Shown piece by piece: positions 53,252-62,888 of a stretch of DNA of 64,000 nt (the first letter of the stretch is position 1; each line of letters begins with the position of its first letter). The position numbers were made by a program, and so were the translations under genes. The stretch comes from Hyphomicrobiales bacterium (GTDB lineage: Bacteria > Pseudomonadota > Alphaproteobacteria > Rhizobiales > Kaistiaceae): positions 1-64,000 of the forward strand of contig JAFKKF010000009.1 of the NCBI GenBank assembly GCA_017305635.1, in the 5' to 3' direction. The notes under the pieces were generated by a model that had not been told where the DNA came from, did not search any database, and worked only from the letters and a program-made list of their open reading frames with translations.

Positions 53252-53310
53252 CCGTTGCAGCACGGCTCGTCTCTTGCAGAAATCTTGCTGCAAATTGCTG
53301 AAATCGTCAA
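53252..53310 (-). promoter_or_regulatory. Promoter and LacI-type operator of the 53222-47070 operon
   Basis: Minus strand: TTGACG (53310-53305) and CAAGAT (53287-53282) are 17 bases apart. The inverted repeat TTGCAG-8-CTGCAA (53274-53293) is centred on the -10 box, and CCGT-TGCAGC-ACGG (53252-53265) lies just downstream. A LacI repressor at these sites would block initiation. Confidence 0.55.
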
Positions 53311-53438
53311 TGTGAGTGTGTTCGGCCAGCGCTGCCATGGAAGATCATTAGAAAAAACGCTGAACTGATATCTGATAGGAGTTCCCAGGATCGGTGCCGT
53401 TCCCGGCACCATCCGGGCCTCCAGGGGAGCCGATACCG

Positions 53439-53810
53439 GTGGCTGGCAGCGTTCTTTTCTCGGGCGGAACGATCGTGGAGGGGCTCGGCGGGTCACCGCG
53501 TCGCGGCGATGTTCTTCTTGCGGGCGACATCGCGCGGCTGATGGATGGCAGCGTCGCGCCTATCCCGCTCGCGGTGTGGATCCTCGAGGGCTTAATGTCG
53601 GGCGTGCCCAAGGAATTGGACGAGACGGCCCATGTCGACGGCTATTCCTTCTGGCGCTTCTTCTTCCGCATCTTCATGCCCACCATCGCGGCGGGCATCG
53701 GCGTCGCCTGCTTCTTCCTCGCCTGGCTCTATTTCTTCGGCGAGGAGACGCTGTGGGCGCCGCTCGTCATCGCCGTGGCCTATGGCCTCGCGGCCTTCCG
53801 CTGGGTCTGA
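53439..53810 (+). pseudogene. Chimeric remnant: amidohydrolase start joined to glycerol ABC permease end
   Basis: The first 35 codons from the GTG at 53439 (preceded by GGGGAG, 9-base gap) read like the N-terminus of a D-aminoacylase-type amidohydrolase (VLFSGGTIVEG, GDVLLAGD). From about 53565 the same frame reads PLAVWILEGLMSGVPKELDE and FWRFFFRIFMPTIAAGIG, the EAA loop and final spans of a GlpQ-like glycerol importer permease. Neither half is complete. It ends 3 bases before glpK, so a deletion has probably fused two genes. A real fused protein is possible but unlikely. Confidence 0.7.
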
Positions 53811-53813
53811 TCC

Positions 53814-55319
53814 ATGGGCGACCACATCCTCGCGATCGACCAGGGGACGACCTCCTCGCGCGCCATCGTCTTCGATGGGAAGCTGCGCGTCGTGGCGATC
53901 GTCCAGCGGGAGTTCACGCAGCATTTCCCGCGTCCGGGCTGGGTGGAGCATGATGCCGAGGAAATCTGGGACACGGTCGTCGCCACCTGCCGCGCGGCGC
54001 TGCGCAAGGCCCGGCTGAAGGCCGGCGACCTTGCCGGCATCGGCATCACGAACCAGCGCGAGACGGTGGTCCTCTGGAACCGGCGGACGGGCCGGCCGGT
54101 TCATCGCGCGATCGTGTGGCAGGACCGGCGCACGGCCGAAGCCTGCGCGCAGCTCCGCGCGTCCGGCCACGAGGCCGACGTCTCGGCGCGCACGGGGCTG
54201 CTGCTCGACCCGTATTTCTCGGGAACCAAGGCGGCCTGGATCCTCGACCACGCCAAGGGTGGGCGCGATCGGGCCGAGCGCGGCGAGATCCTCTTCGGCA
54301 CCATCGATACCTGGCTGATCTGGAAGCTGACCGGGGGCAGGGCGCATGTGACCGATGCGACCAATGCCTCGCGCACGCTCCTCTACAACATCCACGAGGG
54401 AGGGTGGGACCCGGTCCTCCTCAACCTCGTCGCCGTGCCCGCCGCCAGCCTGCCCGAGGTCCGCGACAGCGCCGGCGATTTCGGCGAGACCGATGCCGCC
54501 GTTCTCGGCGCGCCGGTCCGGATCCTCGGCGTCGCCGGCGACCAGCAGGCGGCGGCGATCGGGCAGGCCTGCTTCCGGCCGGGCATGATGAAATCGACCT
54601 ACGGCACCGGCTGCTTCGCGCTCCTCAATACCGGCACGCGGGCGGTGCCGTCACGGAGCCGGCTCTTGACCACCATCGCCTACCAGATCGGCGGCAGGCG
54701 GACCTACGCGCTCGAAGGGTCGATCTTCGTTGCCGGCGCGGCCGTGCAGTGGCTCCGCGACGGGCTGAAGATCGTCCGGCGTGCCGGCGAGACCGCCGCG
54801 CTCGCCGGGAGCGCCGATCCCGCGCAGGCGGTCTATTTCGTGCCGGCGCTGACCGGCCTCGGCGCGCCCTGGTGGGATGCGGAAGCGCGCGGCGCCATAT
54901 ACGGGATCACCCGCGGCACGACGAGGGCCGAGATCGCACGCGCCGCGCTCGAGGCGGTCGCCTATCAGACGCGTGACCTGCTCGACGCCATGCATGCGGA
55001 TTTTCCGAGCGAGCGCGCGACGGTGCTGCGGGTCGATGGCGGCATGGTGGCCTCGGACTGGACGATGCAGTTCCTCGCCGACATTCTCGATGCGCCGGTC
55101 GACCGACCGAAGGTGCTGGAGACGACGGCGCTCGGCGCCGCCTATCTCGCCGGCCTGGCGGCCGGGATCTATCCCGGGATGGAGGAGATGGCGGCCGGGT
55201 GGAGGCGCGAAAGGCGCTTCATCCCCCGGATGACGGCCGAAGTGCGCGCCGCCAGGCTCGCGGGCTGGCACGATGCGGTCCGCCGTACGCTCTCGGGCGG
55301 TGCGGTGCGCCGGGGCTAG
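53814..55319 (+). CDS. glpK: Glycerol kinase GlpK
   Basis: Phosphorylates glycerol to sn-glycerol-3-phosphate. 501 residues, full length. N-terminal [35 protein letters not shown], the substrate loop [27 protein letters not shown] and the C-terminal [17 protein letters not shown] all match. It is intact, although the glycerol transporter next to it is only a fragment; glycerol may enter by diffusion or through another system. No glpD or glpR is in the window. Confidence 0.96.
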   Translation: MGDHILAIDQGTTSSRAIVFDGKLRVVAIVQREFTQHFPRPGWVEHDAEEIWDTVVATCRAALRKARLKAGDLAGIGITNQRETVVLWNRRTGRPVHRAIVWQDRRTAEACAQLRASGHEADVSARTGLLLDPYFSGTKAAWILDHAKGGRDRAERGEILFGTIDTWLIWKLTGGRAHVTDATNASRTLLYNIHEGGWDPVLLNLVAVPAASLPEVRDSAGDFGETDAAVLGAPVRILGVAGDQQAAAIGQACFRPGMMKSTYGTGCFALLNTGTRAVPSRSRLLTTIAYQIGGRRTYALEGSIFVAGAAVQWLRDGLKIVRRAGETAALAGSADPAQAVYFVPALTGLGAPWWDAEARGAIYGITRGTTRAEIARAALEAVAYQTRDLLDAMHADFPSERATVLRVDGGMVASDWTMQFLADILDAPVDRPKVLETTALGAAYLAGLAAGIYPGMEEMAAGWRRERRFIPRMTAEVRAARLAGWHDAVRRTLSGGAVRRG

Positions 55320-55363
55320 GGCTACGCCTGGACGTGCGGGGATCGCGGGCGCCCGGTCGCCGG

Positions 55364-56197
55364 CTATTCGTAATAGCCCTCGGTGGACTTCTTCAGGCCG
55401 GAAAACTGCCGACCATCATGCCCGAACCAGACCTCCGAACCGGTGCCGTGCTCAAGCCACTTGATCCGCTTCGCCGTCTTCTCCCAGCCGAGGGAGTCGA
55501 TCAGGACGCCCGGCGGATTGAGCGCGTCGCGATAGTTCTCTGCGCAGTATAGCGCGTCGGAGGCCAGGATGATGCCGCCGGTCCGCTTCAGCATGACATG
55601 CAGGCCGAGCATCCCATAGGAATGACCCGGTCCCAGATTGAGGATCGTGACGCCGGGAAGCAGGGGGATGTCCCCTTCGTCGCGCTCGATGAGGTACCAG
55701 TCGAGCTTCCGGCGGGACCAGTGGTCGATATCCTTCCAGATATAGGGCGTCGGATCGAGATGGAGCGCATAGCTGCGCATGGCGGCCGACATCTCGTCGC
55801 TGTGGCAGAAGAGCTTCGAGCGTCCGAAGAACTCGACGCAGCCGGCATGGTCGTTGTGCATGTGGGAAAGGACGACCACGTCGATGTCGTCCGGACCGAG
55901 GCCGAGCTGCCGCAGGCGGTTGGGAAGCTGGCATTCTTCGTTGCCGAAATAGGGATAGCTCTTCTGGAAGGATTGCGGCCAGCGGCCCGACTTGCCCATG
56001 GCTTGCGGGTTGCAGCCGGTATCGAAGAGGACCTTCTCCCGGGAAGTCTCGATGAGATAGGCCGAGACGGGGAACTCGACGAACTCCGCCGGGCGCGTCG
56101 GCTGGTCGATGTTCGCGAGGTTGGTCCGTGCGACGATCAGCGACCGGTCCATCTTCATCGATCCGAGGTCGAGCACGAAGAGCTTCATGTCGGTCAT
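55364..56197 (-). CDS. Metallo-beta-lactamase fold lactonase (AttM/AiiB-like)
   Basis: 277 residues. The metal motif HMHNDHAG (112-119) matches HxHxDH, with His192 (GPGHSYG) and Asp214 (LASDALY) as further ligands and a late GHDGRQF. This is the N-acyl-homoserine-lactonase/AttM family, which opens gamma-butyrolactone-type rings. As the last gene of a sugar-catabolic run, a sugar lactone is as likely a substrate as a quorum-sensing signal. ATG follows GGGAGAAAG by 7 bases. Confidence 0.85.
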   Translation of the reverse strand: MTDMKLFVLDLGSMKMDRSLIVARTNLANIDQPTRPAEFVEFPVSAYLIETSREKVLFDTGCNPQAMGKSGRWPQSFQKSYPYFGNEECQLPNRLRQLGLGPDDIDVVVLSHMHNDHAGCVEFFGRSKLFCHSDEMSAAMRSYALHLDPTPYIWKDIDHWSRRKLDWYLIERDEGDIPLLPGVTILNLGPGHSYGMLGLHVMLKRTGGIILASDALYCAENYRDALNPPGVLIDSLGWEKTAKRIKWLEHGTGSEVWFGHDGRQFSGLKKSTEGYYE

Positions 56198-56228
56198 TGC
56201 GAGCTTTCTCCCTCGACGGTGGATGGCC

Positions 56229-56259
56229 GGGGTGCTGCACGGTGGCCGTGCCGCACCCC
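56229..56259 (-). terminator. Hairpin after binding-protein gene
   Basis: GGGGTGC (56229-56235) pairs with GCACCCC (56253-56259), with an inner CACGG/CCGTG stem, in the 120-base gap between the binding-protein stop and the lactonase start. No T-run follows on the minus strand, so partial attenuation is more likely than full termination. Confidence 0.5.
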
Positions 56260-56317
56260 GGGCGCTGGCCGGTAACCCGGCTCTTGGAACCGCGCCGTTC
56301 TCTAGCGCGGCGTTGGA

Positions 56318-57340
56318 TCAGAAGTTGAACTGACCCGCGTTGTCCTTCGTGAATTCGAGGACCGGAAGCGCCACTTCCAGGTTCTGCGAATCTGCCTGCG
56401 GCGTGTAGTCCCCGAGACGGCCGGCCTTGAAGGGAGTGCCGACCTTGAGCGTGTCCTGGAGGAGGTTGTAGGCGGTGTAGACAGTCAGGTAGCCCTGATC
56501 GATCGGGTTCCAGAGGAAGACCTCGGGGGACACGCCGTTGTCGATGTACTTCTTCATGAGGCTCGGCGTGGAATTGCCGACCAGGGCGATCTTGCCGCCC
56601 TTCTGTGCCTCGTCCACCGCCTTCGCGGCGCCGGGCACGTTGCCCACACCGAGCACGATGATCGCGTTCATCGTCGGCTGCGACTGGATCAGGCTCTGGG
56701 CGGTCTGGTAGGCCTTGTTGGTGTCTTCGCCGGCCGGCCAGATGCCGAGGACCTGCATCTTCGGATATTTCTCCGCCGCGGTCTTCTTGATGACGTCGAT
56801 CCACTGGTTCTGGTTCGGGGCGGTGAGGGTCGTGGTTATGATCGCCACCCTTGCGTCCTCCCCGACCTGGTCGGCGACCGACTTCGTCATCGCCGCGCCG
56901 ATTGCCTGGTAGTCGACCAGGTTGGTGAAGGCCTCCCGGAAGTCGGTGTCGCCATCGAAGGACATGACGTGGATCCCCGCGGCCTTCGCCTTCTTCAGGA
57001 CCGGGACGATGGCGGCCGGATCGTTGGCCGCGACCGCGATCAGGTCTGGCTTGGTCGGGATGATGCTGTCGATCATCTCGATCTGCTTGTCTACGCTTGG
57101 CGTCGTCGGGCCGATCCACTGAATCTCGACGCCCGGAGCTCCACCGCCGGCGGCGTTGATGTCCTTGGCCGCTTCCTTCACGCCCTGCTCGACGGCGTCA
57201 TAGTAGGAGATGCCGACGAACTTGGGCATGACGACCATGCGGAAACTGTCGGCGGCCCACGAGGGCTGGGCAAGGCCGATTGCCGGCAGGGCCAATGTCG
57301 CCAGGCCGATAAGCATCCGCCGCGTGAGTTGATTTGGCAT
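56318..57340 (-). CDS. Sugar ABC transporter substrate-binding protein (RbsB-like)
   Basis: 340 residues. Signal peptide RRMLIGLATLALPAIGLAQPSWA, then RMVVMPKFVGISYYDAVEQGVKEAA. The fold segments DLIAVAANDPAAIVP, MSFDGDTDFREAFTNLVD and LWNPIDQGYLTVYTAYNLL place it in the RhaS/LsrB-like branch of the family. It belongs with the two permeases and ATPase upstream. Ninety-five bases separate it from the permease gene. Confidence 0.9.
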   Translation of the reverse strand: MPNQLTRRMLIGLATLALPAIGLAQPSWAADSFRMVVMPKFVGISYYDAVEQGVKEAAKDINAAGGGAPGVEIQWIGPTTPSVDKQIEMIDSIIPTKPDLIAVAANDPAAIVPVLKKAKAAGIHVMSFDGDTDFREAFTNLVDYQAIGAAMTKSVADQVGEDARVAIITTTLTAPNQNQWIDVIKKTAAEKYPKMQVLGIWPAGEDTNKAYQTAQSLIQSQPTMNAIIVLGVGNVPGAAKAVDEAQKGGKIALVGNSTPSLMKKYIDNGVSPEVFLWNPIDQGYLTVYTAYNLLQDTLKVGTPFKAGRLGDYTPQADSQNLEVALPVLEFTKDNAGQFNF

Positions 57341-57435
57341 TTCTTGATTCCTCCCATCGAATTTGTGTTTGTCGCTGCGTCCTGTCGGGCATTCGCTGTT
57401 CTCATCTGCTCATGGGGGTTCCTTTCTGCCGGAAG

Positions 57436-58461
57436 TCAGTCGATGTCCGAGGACGAAATGGGCCCGCCACGGCGGCGTCTTCTCCACGCCTGGCGCAGGC
57501 TGCCGAAATTCCTGGCCGCGACGGCCACGATGAGGATCGCGCCGATGATCATCGTCTGGATGTCGGTGCCGACGAACGCCATCGTCAGCCCGCGGCGCAG
57601 GAAGACGATCAGCATGACGGCGATGACCGTGCCGACAACGTTCGCCCGGCCGCCGGAGAGGGTCGCGCCGCCGAGCACGGCGACGGTCACCGCGTCGAGC
57701 TCGTAGCCGATCCCGAAGTCGGCCTTCGCGCTGACCACGCGGGAGACGTAGACGAGGCTGGCCAAGGCGCAGAATAGCCCTGAAATCGCGTAGACGCTCA
57801 CCTTGAGCAGCGCGACGGGAATGGCGGCGAATCCGGCCGCGGTCTCGTTCGTGCCGATCGCCTGCAGAAAGAGCCCGTAGGTCGTGTGGCGCAGGACGAA
57901 TGCGGTCACGGTGGTCAACACCAGGAGCAGGATGAGCTGCGTCGGGATGCCGGCAATGCTGCCCTGGCCGAGGAAGCTGATCGTATCCGGGATCGGGTAG
58001 GATTCGCCGCCGGAGATCCCGACGGTCATCCCGCGATAGACCGCCATCGTCGCGAGGGTGACGACGATCGGCGGCAGCCGCAGCCGCGTGACGATCAGTC
58101 CGTTCACCGCTCCGGCGCAAATGCCGGTCGCGAGGCCGAGAACGATCGCGGCGGGAAGGCCGACGCCGCCCTTGACCGCAATCCCCATGATCATGGCGCT
58201 GAGGGCGAAGATCGAGCCGATCGAAAGGTCGATCCCGCCAATCAGCATGACGACCGTCATGCCGAGGCCGAGAAGGCCGAGTTCACCGCCGGCGCGCGTC
58301 GCATCGAGGAGGTTCGAGAGGGAGAAGTAGTAGGGGACGAACGCGGAGTTTGCCGCGACGCAGGCGACGAGAAGCGCGACCAGGAGCCAGCTGTCCGGAT
58401 TCGGTCGCCACCCTTTCGTGGCGTGGACGAAGTCCGCGGGCTTGGCGGAGGCCCTGATCAT
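57436..58461 (-). CDS. Sugar ABC transporter permease (RbsC type)
   Basis: 341 residues. CUT2 motif MLIGGIDLSIGSIFALSAMIMG, loop AIGTNETAAGFAAIPVALLK, and a basic Arg-rich C-terminus. The second permease of this importer, probably heterodimeric with the 58458 product. The ATG at 58461 overlaps the stop of that gene by 4 bases (ATGA); earlier ATGs extend into the neighbour. Confidence 0.9.
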   Translation of the reverse strand: MIRASAKPADFVHATKGWRPNPDSWLLVALLVACVAANSAFVPYYFSLSNLLDATRAGGELGLLGLGMTVVMLIGGIDLSIGSIFALSAMIMGIAVKGGVGLPAAIVLGLATGICAGAVNGLIVTRLRLPPIVVTLATMAVYRGMTVGISGGESYPIPDTISFLGQGSIAGIPTQLILLLVLTTVTAFVLRHTTYGLFLQAIGTNETAAGFAAIPVALLKVSVYAISGLFCALASLVYVSRVVSAKADFGIGYELDAVTVAVLGGATLSGGRANVVGTVIAVMLIVFLRRGLTMAFVGTDIQTMIIGAILIVAVAARNFGSLRQAWRRRRRGGPISSSDID

Positions 58462-59435
58462 CGGCCGGCTCCGTCCGTGGTCGGCACGCGCCCGCCGGCC
58501 CGGCACGCGGTCCCCTTCACGCGCACGGTGTAGACCGCAACGGCAAGCAGGATGATCACGCCCTGCACCGTCTCCTCCCAATAGGCGCTGACATGGAAGA
58601 AGATCAGGATCGTGCCGAGCACGCTGATGAGGAGCGCGCCCAGCATCGTGCCGATCACCGTGCCGGAGCCACCGAAGATGTTGGCGCCGCCGACCACCAC
58701 CGCCGCGATGACGGTGAGCTCGAAACCCTGGCCGCTATTGGACTGGATATTGTCGAACTGGCTCGCGATCACGACGCCGGCGAGACCGACCAGCGCGCCG
58801 TTGAGGATGAAGGGGAGGCCCTGGGCGACCGTGACGTTGGTTCCCACCAGCCGCGCGCCCTCGGGATTCGATCCGAAGGCGTAGAGCCGCCGGCCGGCTT
58901 CGAAATTCCTCAGGTAGATTCCGGTCAGGATGGCGACGCCGAGGGCGATGTAAACGGCGATCGGTATCGTCAGCAGCGTATTCTCGGTGAGGACCTGCAC
59001 CGAGGGCGGGATTGTGATCCACTGGCCCCCGGTCGAGACGATCAGCGCCCCGCGGAAGATCCCGAGGGTTCCGAGGGTGGCGACGATCGAATGCAGCTGC
59101 AGGCCCACGACGATCGTGGCATTGACCAGCCCGAGGAACGCGCCGAAGGCCATCACCACGAGAATGAGGATCGGCAGTGGAAGAACGTCCTGCTGGGCAA
59201 TGATGCCGGTCAGCGTGCTGGCGAAAGCGAGGATCGCGCCCACCGAGACGTCGATCTGGCCACTCAGGATGACAATGAACATGCCGAGCGCGGCGATCGC
59301 GACGTAGGAGGCGTTGACGGCGACGATCCTGAGATTTCCGAGGGAAAGGAAAGCGGGACTGACGCTGTAGGTCGCGAGGAAGAGCAGCGCGACGAACGCC
59401 GCCAGGATCAGCGTCGTGCGGCCCTCCCTATGCAC
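58458..59435 (-). CDS. Sugar ABC transporter permease (RbsC type)
   Basis: 325 residues from the GTG at 59435. Core features are the N-terminal span TTLILAAFVALLFLATYSVS, ILSGQIDVSVGAILAFASTL and AFGSNPEGARLVGTNVTVAQ. The start is uncertain: GTG at 59435 overlaps the ATPase gene by 8 bases, while a TTG at 59459 would extend it by eight residues. Neither has a good ribosome site, so translational coupling to the ATPase is likely. Confidence 0.86.
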   Translation of the reverse strand: MHREGRTTLILAAFVALLFLATYSVSPAFLSLGNLRIVAVNASYVAIAALGMFIVILSGQIDVSVGAILAFASTLTGIIAQQDVLPLPILILVVMAFGAFLGLVNATIVVGLQLHSIVATLGTLGIFRGALIVSTGGQWITIPPSVQVLTENTLLTIPIAVYIALGVAILTGIYLRNFEAGRRLYAFGSNPEGARLVGTNVTVAQGLPFILNGALVGLAGVVIASQFDNIQSNSGQGFELTVIAAVVVGGANIFGGSGTVIGTMLGALLISVLGTILIFFHVSAYWEETVQGVIILLAVAVYTVRVKGTACRAGGRVPTTDGAGR

Positions 59436-60957
59436 GGGAAAGCCCGTCGGAGACCGCAAAGCCGTTCGAGGCGTGGACGATATCGTTCACGCTCGCGCCG
59501 CGCTCGAGTTCGGCGCCGATCTCGCCGGCGGTGGTCACCAGTATCCGATCGGCGAGCCCGGCGACCTCGTTCAGATCGGAGCTCGCGAGGACGATGCCCA
59601 TACCCTGGTTCACCAGGGAATCGACCAGGCGATAGATTTCGGTCCTGGCGCCGATATCAACGCCCTGCGTCGGTTCGTTCATGAAGAGGACCTTCGGCAA
59701 GGCCGCGATCCACCGGCCGAGGACGATCTTCTGCTGATTGCCGCCGGAAAATGCAGAGACCTCGAGTTGCTCGTTGGCGGGCGAGATGAGGAGCCGGCGG
59801 AAGAGATCCGCGGCGAGGCTGCGGATGCGATCCCGCCGCAGAACGCCGAAGGTGCTGACGTTTCGCGCCGACGAGACGATCATGTTCTCGGTCGCACTCA
59901 TTTCCCGGAACACGCCCTGCAATGCGCGATCGCCAGGAATGAGGCCGACTCCCCGGTCACGGATGGCCCAGGGCTTCAGGTCCACGCGTTCGTCCCCGAC
60001 GAGGACCTCTCCCGAGGCATTGTCGTCGACCCCGAAGGCAGCCGAGAGGATACCCGCAAAGCCCGAGCCGTAGAGGCCGACGATCGCGACCACCTCGCCT
60101 TCGTGGACGCTGAAGCCGACCTCCTCAAACTGGCCCGGGGAGGAGAGGCGGCGCACCTCCAGAAGGCACCGGCCGGGGTCGCGATAGGTGCGGTTGTAGA
60201 GCTTCTCCGGCTTCTGGCCGATCATCTTCTGGATGATCCAGCCGCGGTCGGCTTCCCCCTTCAGCGCCGTCCCGGCGATCTGGCCCTCGCGAAAGACGGT
60301 GATCCTGTCGGCGATCCGCAGAACCTCGTCGACGTAGTGCGATATGTAGATGATCGCCTTGCCGGCATCGCGGAGGCGCTCGATGATGTCGAAGAGCGTT
60401 TCGGCTTCGGAGCTGGAGAGTGCCGCGGTCGGCTCATCCATGAGGATGATTTCCGCTTCGGTGCTCAGCGCCTTGGCTATCCCGACGAGCTGCACGGTCG
60501 CTTTGTCGAGCGAGAGGAGCTGACTGCGAAGCGGCAGGTCGACGTTCAACTGGCGGAAGATGCGCCGCGTCTCCTCCTCCATCTTCCTCCAGTCAAGCAT
60601 GCCCGACCGGTTGCGGATCATGTGGCCGGCAAAGACGTTCTCGATCACCGAGAGGGACGGGAACAGGGCCGATTGCTGGTAGATCGTGGAAATGCCGCTG
60701 GCATTGGCCGTCGACGGATCGAGCCGGGCATAGGTGTGCCCGCCGATGGTGATCGAACCCTTGTCCGGCGCGTGCGCACCGGAAAGGATCTTGACGAAGG
60801 TGCTCTTGCCCGCTCCGTTCTCCCCGAGCAGCGCGTGGACCTCGCCGCGATGCAGGGTGAAGTCGATCCCGCGCAGCGCCCGGGTCGCTCCGAAGCTCTT
60901 CTCGATGCCGGCCGTGCTCAGGGACACGGCCGCACTGTCGCTCTGCCTCGGACGCAT
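59428..60957 (-). CDS. Sugar ABC transporter ATP-binding protein (RbsA type)
   Basis: 509 residues. First half: Walker A GENGAGKST, Q-loop TIYQQSALF, signature LSLDKATVQLVGIAKAL, Walker B ILMDEPTAALSSSE. Second half: degenerate GLYGSGFAG, FSGGNQQKIVLGRW and a Walker B with Asn for Asp (LFMNEPTQGVDIG). The ATG at 60957 is preceded by GAGGAAA; a longer frame to 61089 overlaps the SDR gene. It follows the SDR with a 46-base gap. Confidence 0.89.
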   Translation of the reverse strand: MRPRQSDSAAVSLSTAGIEKSFGATRALRGIDFTLHRGEVHALLGENGAGKSTFVKILSGAHAPDKGSITIGGHTYARLDPSTANASGISTIYQQSALFPSLSVIENVFAGHMIRNRSGMLDWRKMEEETRRIFRQLNVDLPLRSQLLSLDKATVQLVGIAKALSTEAEIILMDEPTAALSSSEAETLFDIIERLRDAGKAIIYISHYVDEVLRIADRITVFREGQIAGTALKGEADRGWIIQKMIGQKPEKLYNRTYRDPGRCLLEVRRLSSPGQFEEVGFSVHEGEVVAIVGLYGSGFAGILSAAFGVDDNASGEVLVGDERVDLKPWAIRDRGVGLIPGDRALQGVFREMSATENMIVSSARNVSTFGVLRRDRIRSLAADLFRRLLISPANEQLEVSAFSGGNQQKIVLGRWIAALPKVLFMNEPTQGVDIGARTEIYRLVDSLVNQGMGIVLASSDLNEVAGLADRILVTTAGEIGAELERGASVNDIVHASNGFAVSDGLSRA

Positions 60958-61003
60958 CGTCGTTTCCTCGGTCGAAATGCCGCCTAGCTTCAATCTTCCC
61001 GCA

Positions 61004-61753
61004 TCAGTGGATGAACATCCCGCCATTGACGTCGATGACCGATCCGGTGACGTAGGAGGACAGATCCGAGGCCAGGAACAGGCAGGCATCGGCGACGTCG
61101 GAAGCCCTACCGATCCGGCCGAGGGGGATCGTCTTCACGATCTCCTTCTTCATGTCGTCGGTCAGCTTGCCGCCGGTAATGTCGGTATCGATCAGGCCCG
61201 GGCAGACGGCGTTGACGCGGATGCCATCCGTGGCGAGTTCGCGCGCCATGTCCTTCGCCAGCCCCAGCACGCCGGCCTTGGCGGCGCTGTAGTGCGGGCC
61301 GCCGAAGATGCCGCCGCCACGCTGCGCCGAGACCGAGGACATGCAGATGAGGGAGCCGGACTTCTGGCGGCGGAAGACGGCTATCGCCGCCTGCGACATG
61401 TAGAAGGTTCCGCGGAGGTTGACGTCGAGGATGGCGTCGTAGTCGGCAGGCAGGATGTCGCCGATCCGCTTCGGCTGGGTGATGCCGGCATTGTTGACCA
61501 GAACGTCGATCCTGCCGAATTGCCCTTCCACGTCGCGGATGGCCTTGTCGCACGCGGCCTTGTCGGTCACGTCCACCCTGTAGGCCCGGTGCTTCCCGCC
61601 GAGGGAGGCCGCGCTTGCCTGCGCAGCATCGCCATCAATGTCCAGGACCGCCAGAGCGGCGCCGTTCCTAGCGAAGAGCTCGGCGATCGCGCGGCCGATT
61701 CCGCGCTTCGACCCGGCGCCGGTGACAACACAGACCCTGTTGTCGAGTAGCAT
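61004..61753 (-). CDS. SDR family oxidoreductase
   Basis: 249 residues, classical SDR. TGAGSKRGIG (11-20), NNAG (87-90), Ser140, Tyr155 and Lys159 (HYSAAK), and Asp38 (LDIDG) pointing to NAD(H). C-terminal DLSSYVTGSVIDVNGGMF is standard. ATG follows GGGAGAAAACG. It lies between the split transketolase and the importer. It probably oxidises the imported polyol or sugar before the transketolase step, or makes a lactone for the AttM-like enzyme; this is inference. Confidence 0.92.
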   Translation of the reverse strand: MLLDNRVCVVTGAGSKRGIGRAIAELFARNGAALAVLDIDGDAAQASAASLGGKHRAYRVDVTDKAACDKAIRDVEGQFGRIDVLVNNAGITQPKRIGDILPADYDAILDVNLRGTFYMSQAAIAVFRRQKSGSLICMSSVSAQRGGGIFGGPHYSAAKAGVLGLAKDMARELATDGIRVNAVCPGLIDTDITGGKLTDDMKKEIVKTIPLGRIGRASDVADACLFLASDLSSYVTGSVIDVNGGMFIH

Positions 61754-61829
61754 CGTTTTCTCCCATTCGAACGAGCGGTTCATTCTTCTTTTCGTTTCCG
61801 ACGAACCGCCATGTGCCTGGTGTTGCCGG

Positions 61830-62888
61830 CTAGGTGCCTCCGCTTGCGGAGGGGCCGCGCAATGCCTCGCGAACGGTGCGGGCGACGCCTTCGCCGTCAA
61901 GGCCGTAGTGCCTGTAGAGATGCGTGGGCGGGCCGAGGACCGAATACTGGTCCGGCACGCCGATGCGGACGAGCCGCGTGGCGGCACCGTGGCGGGTGAG
62001 GACCTCGGCCACCGCCGACCCGAAGCCCGAGGTGATGTTGTGCTCCTCGGCGGAGAAGACCACGCGCTGGGTGCCCGCGGCCGCGAGAATGGCGGCCTCG
62101 TCGATCGGCCGGATCGAGTACATGTCGACGACGCCGAGTCCGATGCCTTCTTTGGCGAGGATGTCATGGGCCTCGAGGGAGGCCTTGACCAGGTTGCCGA
62201 TGGCAAAGACGGTCGCGTCGGTTCCCTCGCGGAGGCGGTTGCTGCCACCGATCCGGAAGTCGGGCGGGCTGTCATAGACGACCGGCTCGCGCCCCCGCCC
62301 GACGCGGAAATAGATCGGTCCGTCATGATCGAGCGTGGCGGCGAGGGCCGAACGGATGGCGTTGGCGTCGCAGGGTGCCATCACCGTCAGGCCGGCAATT
62401 GCACGCAGGAGCCCGATATCCTCGTTGCAGTGATGACTGGTGCCGTAGAAGCCCATGGCCAGCCCGGAATGGGTCCCGATCAGGCGAACCTTCAGGTTGG
62501 GATAGGCGATGTCGTTGCGGATGTTCTCGGCACCCATCAAGGCGAGGAAGAAGCTGTAATTGCTGACGAAGGGGACGAAGCCGGTCGTCGCAAGGCCTGC
62601 GGCGGCTCCGATCATGTTCCGCTCGGCAATACCGAAGTTGAAATAGCGATGCGGATAGCGCTTGCCGAAATTGATGACCTGGGTGGGGCGGCCGAGATCG
62701 GCCGTGCAGACGACGATCTCGTCGCGCCCCTGTTCGGCAAGCTCGATCAGGACCGCTCCGGTTGGCAATTGCAGCGACAGATTGAGGCTGCCGACCATGT
62801 CCCACGAGCGCTGGTCGAACCCGTCGACGACGGTCGAATCCGTCATGTCAACGGACGGATTGCGCGGGACCGAATAGACGTTGCTCAT
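61830..62888 (-). CDS. Transketolase, C-terminal subunit
   Basis: 352 residues covering the pyrimidine-binding and C-terminal domains of transketolase as a separate subunit. DLGRPTQVINFGKRYP, FNFGIAERNMIGAAAGLATTG (the catalytic Glu is in GIAE), ILGTHSGLAMGFYG-type loop and VYFRVGRG-like strand are visible. It needs the partner at 62885 to form an active site. The two genes overlap by 4 bases (ATGA). Split transketolases occur in pathways for branched or unusual sugars such as apulose-4-phosphate. Confidence 0.9.
   Translation of the reverse strand: MSNVYSVPRNPSVDMTDSTVVDGFDQRSWDMVGSLNLSLQLPTGAVLIELAEQGRDEIVVCTADLGRPTQVINFGKRYPHRYFNFGIAERNMIGAAAGLATTGFVPFVSNYSFFLALMGAENIRNDIAYPNLKVRLIGTHSGLAMGFYGTSHHCNEDIGLLRAIAGLTVMAPCDANAIRSALAATLDHDGPIYFRVGRGREPVVYDSPPDFRIGGSNRLREGTDATVFAIGNLVKASLEAHDILAKEGIGLGVVDMYSIRPIDEAAILAAAGTQRVVFSAEEHNITSGFGSAVAEVLTRHGAATRLVRIGVPDQYSVLGPPTHLYRHYGLDGEGVARTVREALRGPSASGGT

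Noticed and set aside
53394..53438. Extension of the chimeric frame to an ATG at 53394
   Set aside because: No ribosome site and Pro-rich non-family sequence; the GTG at 53439 has a good site.
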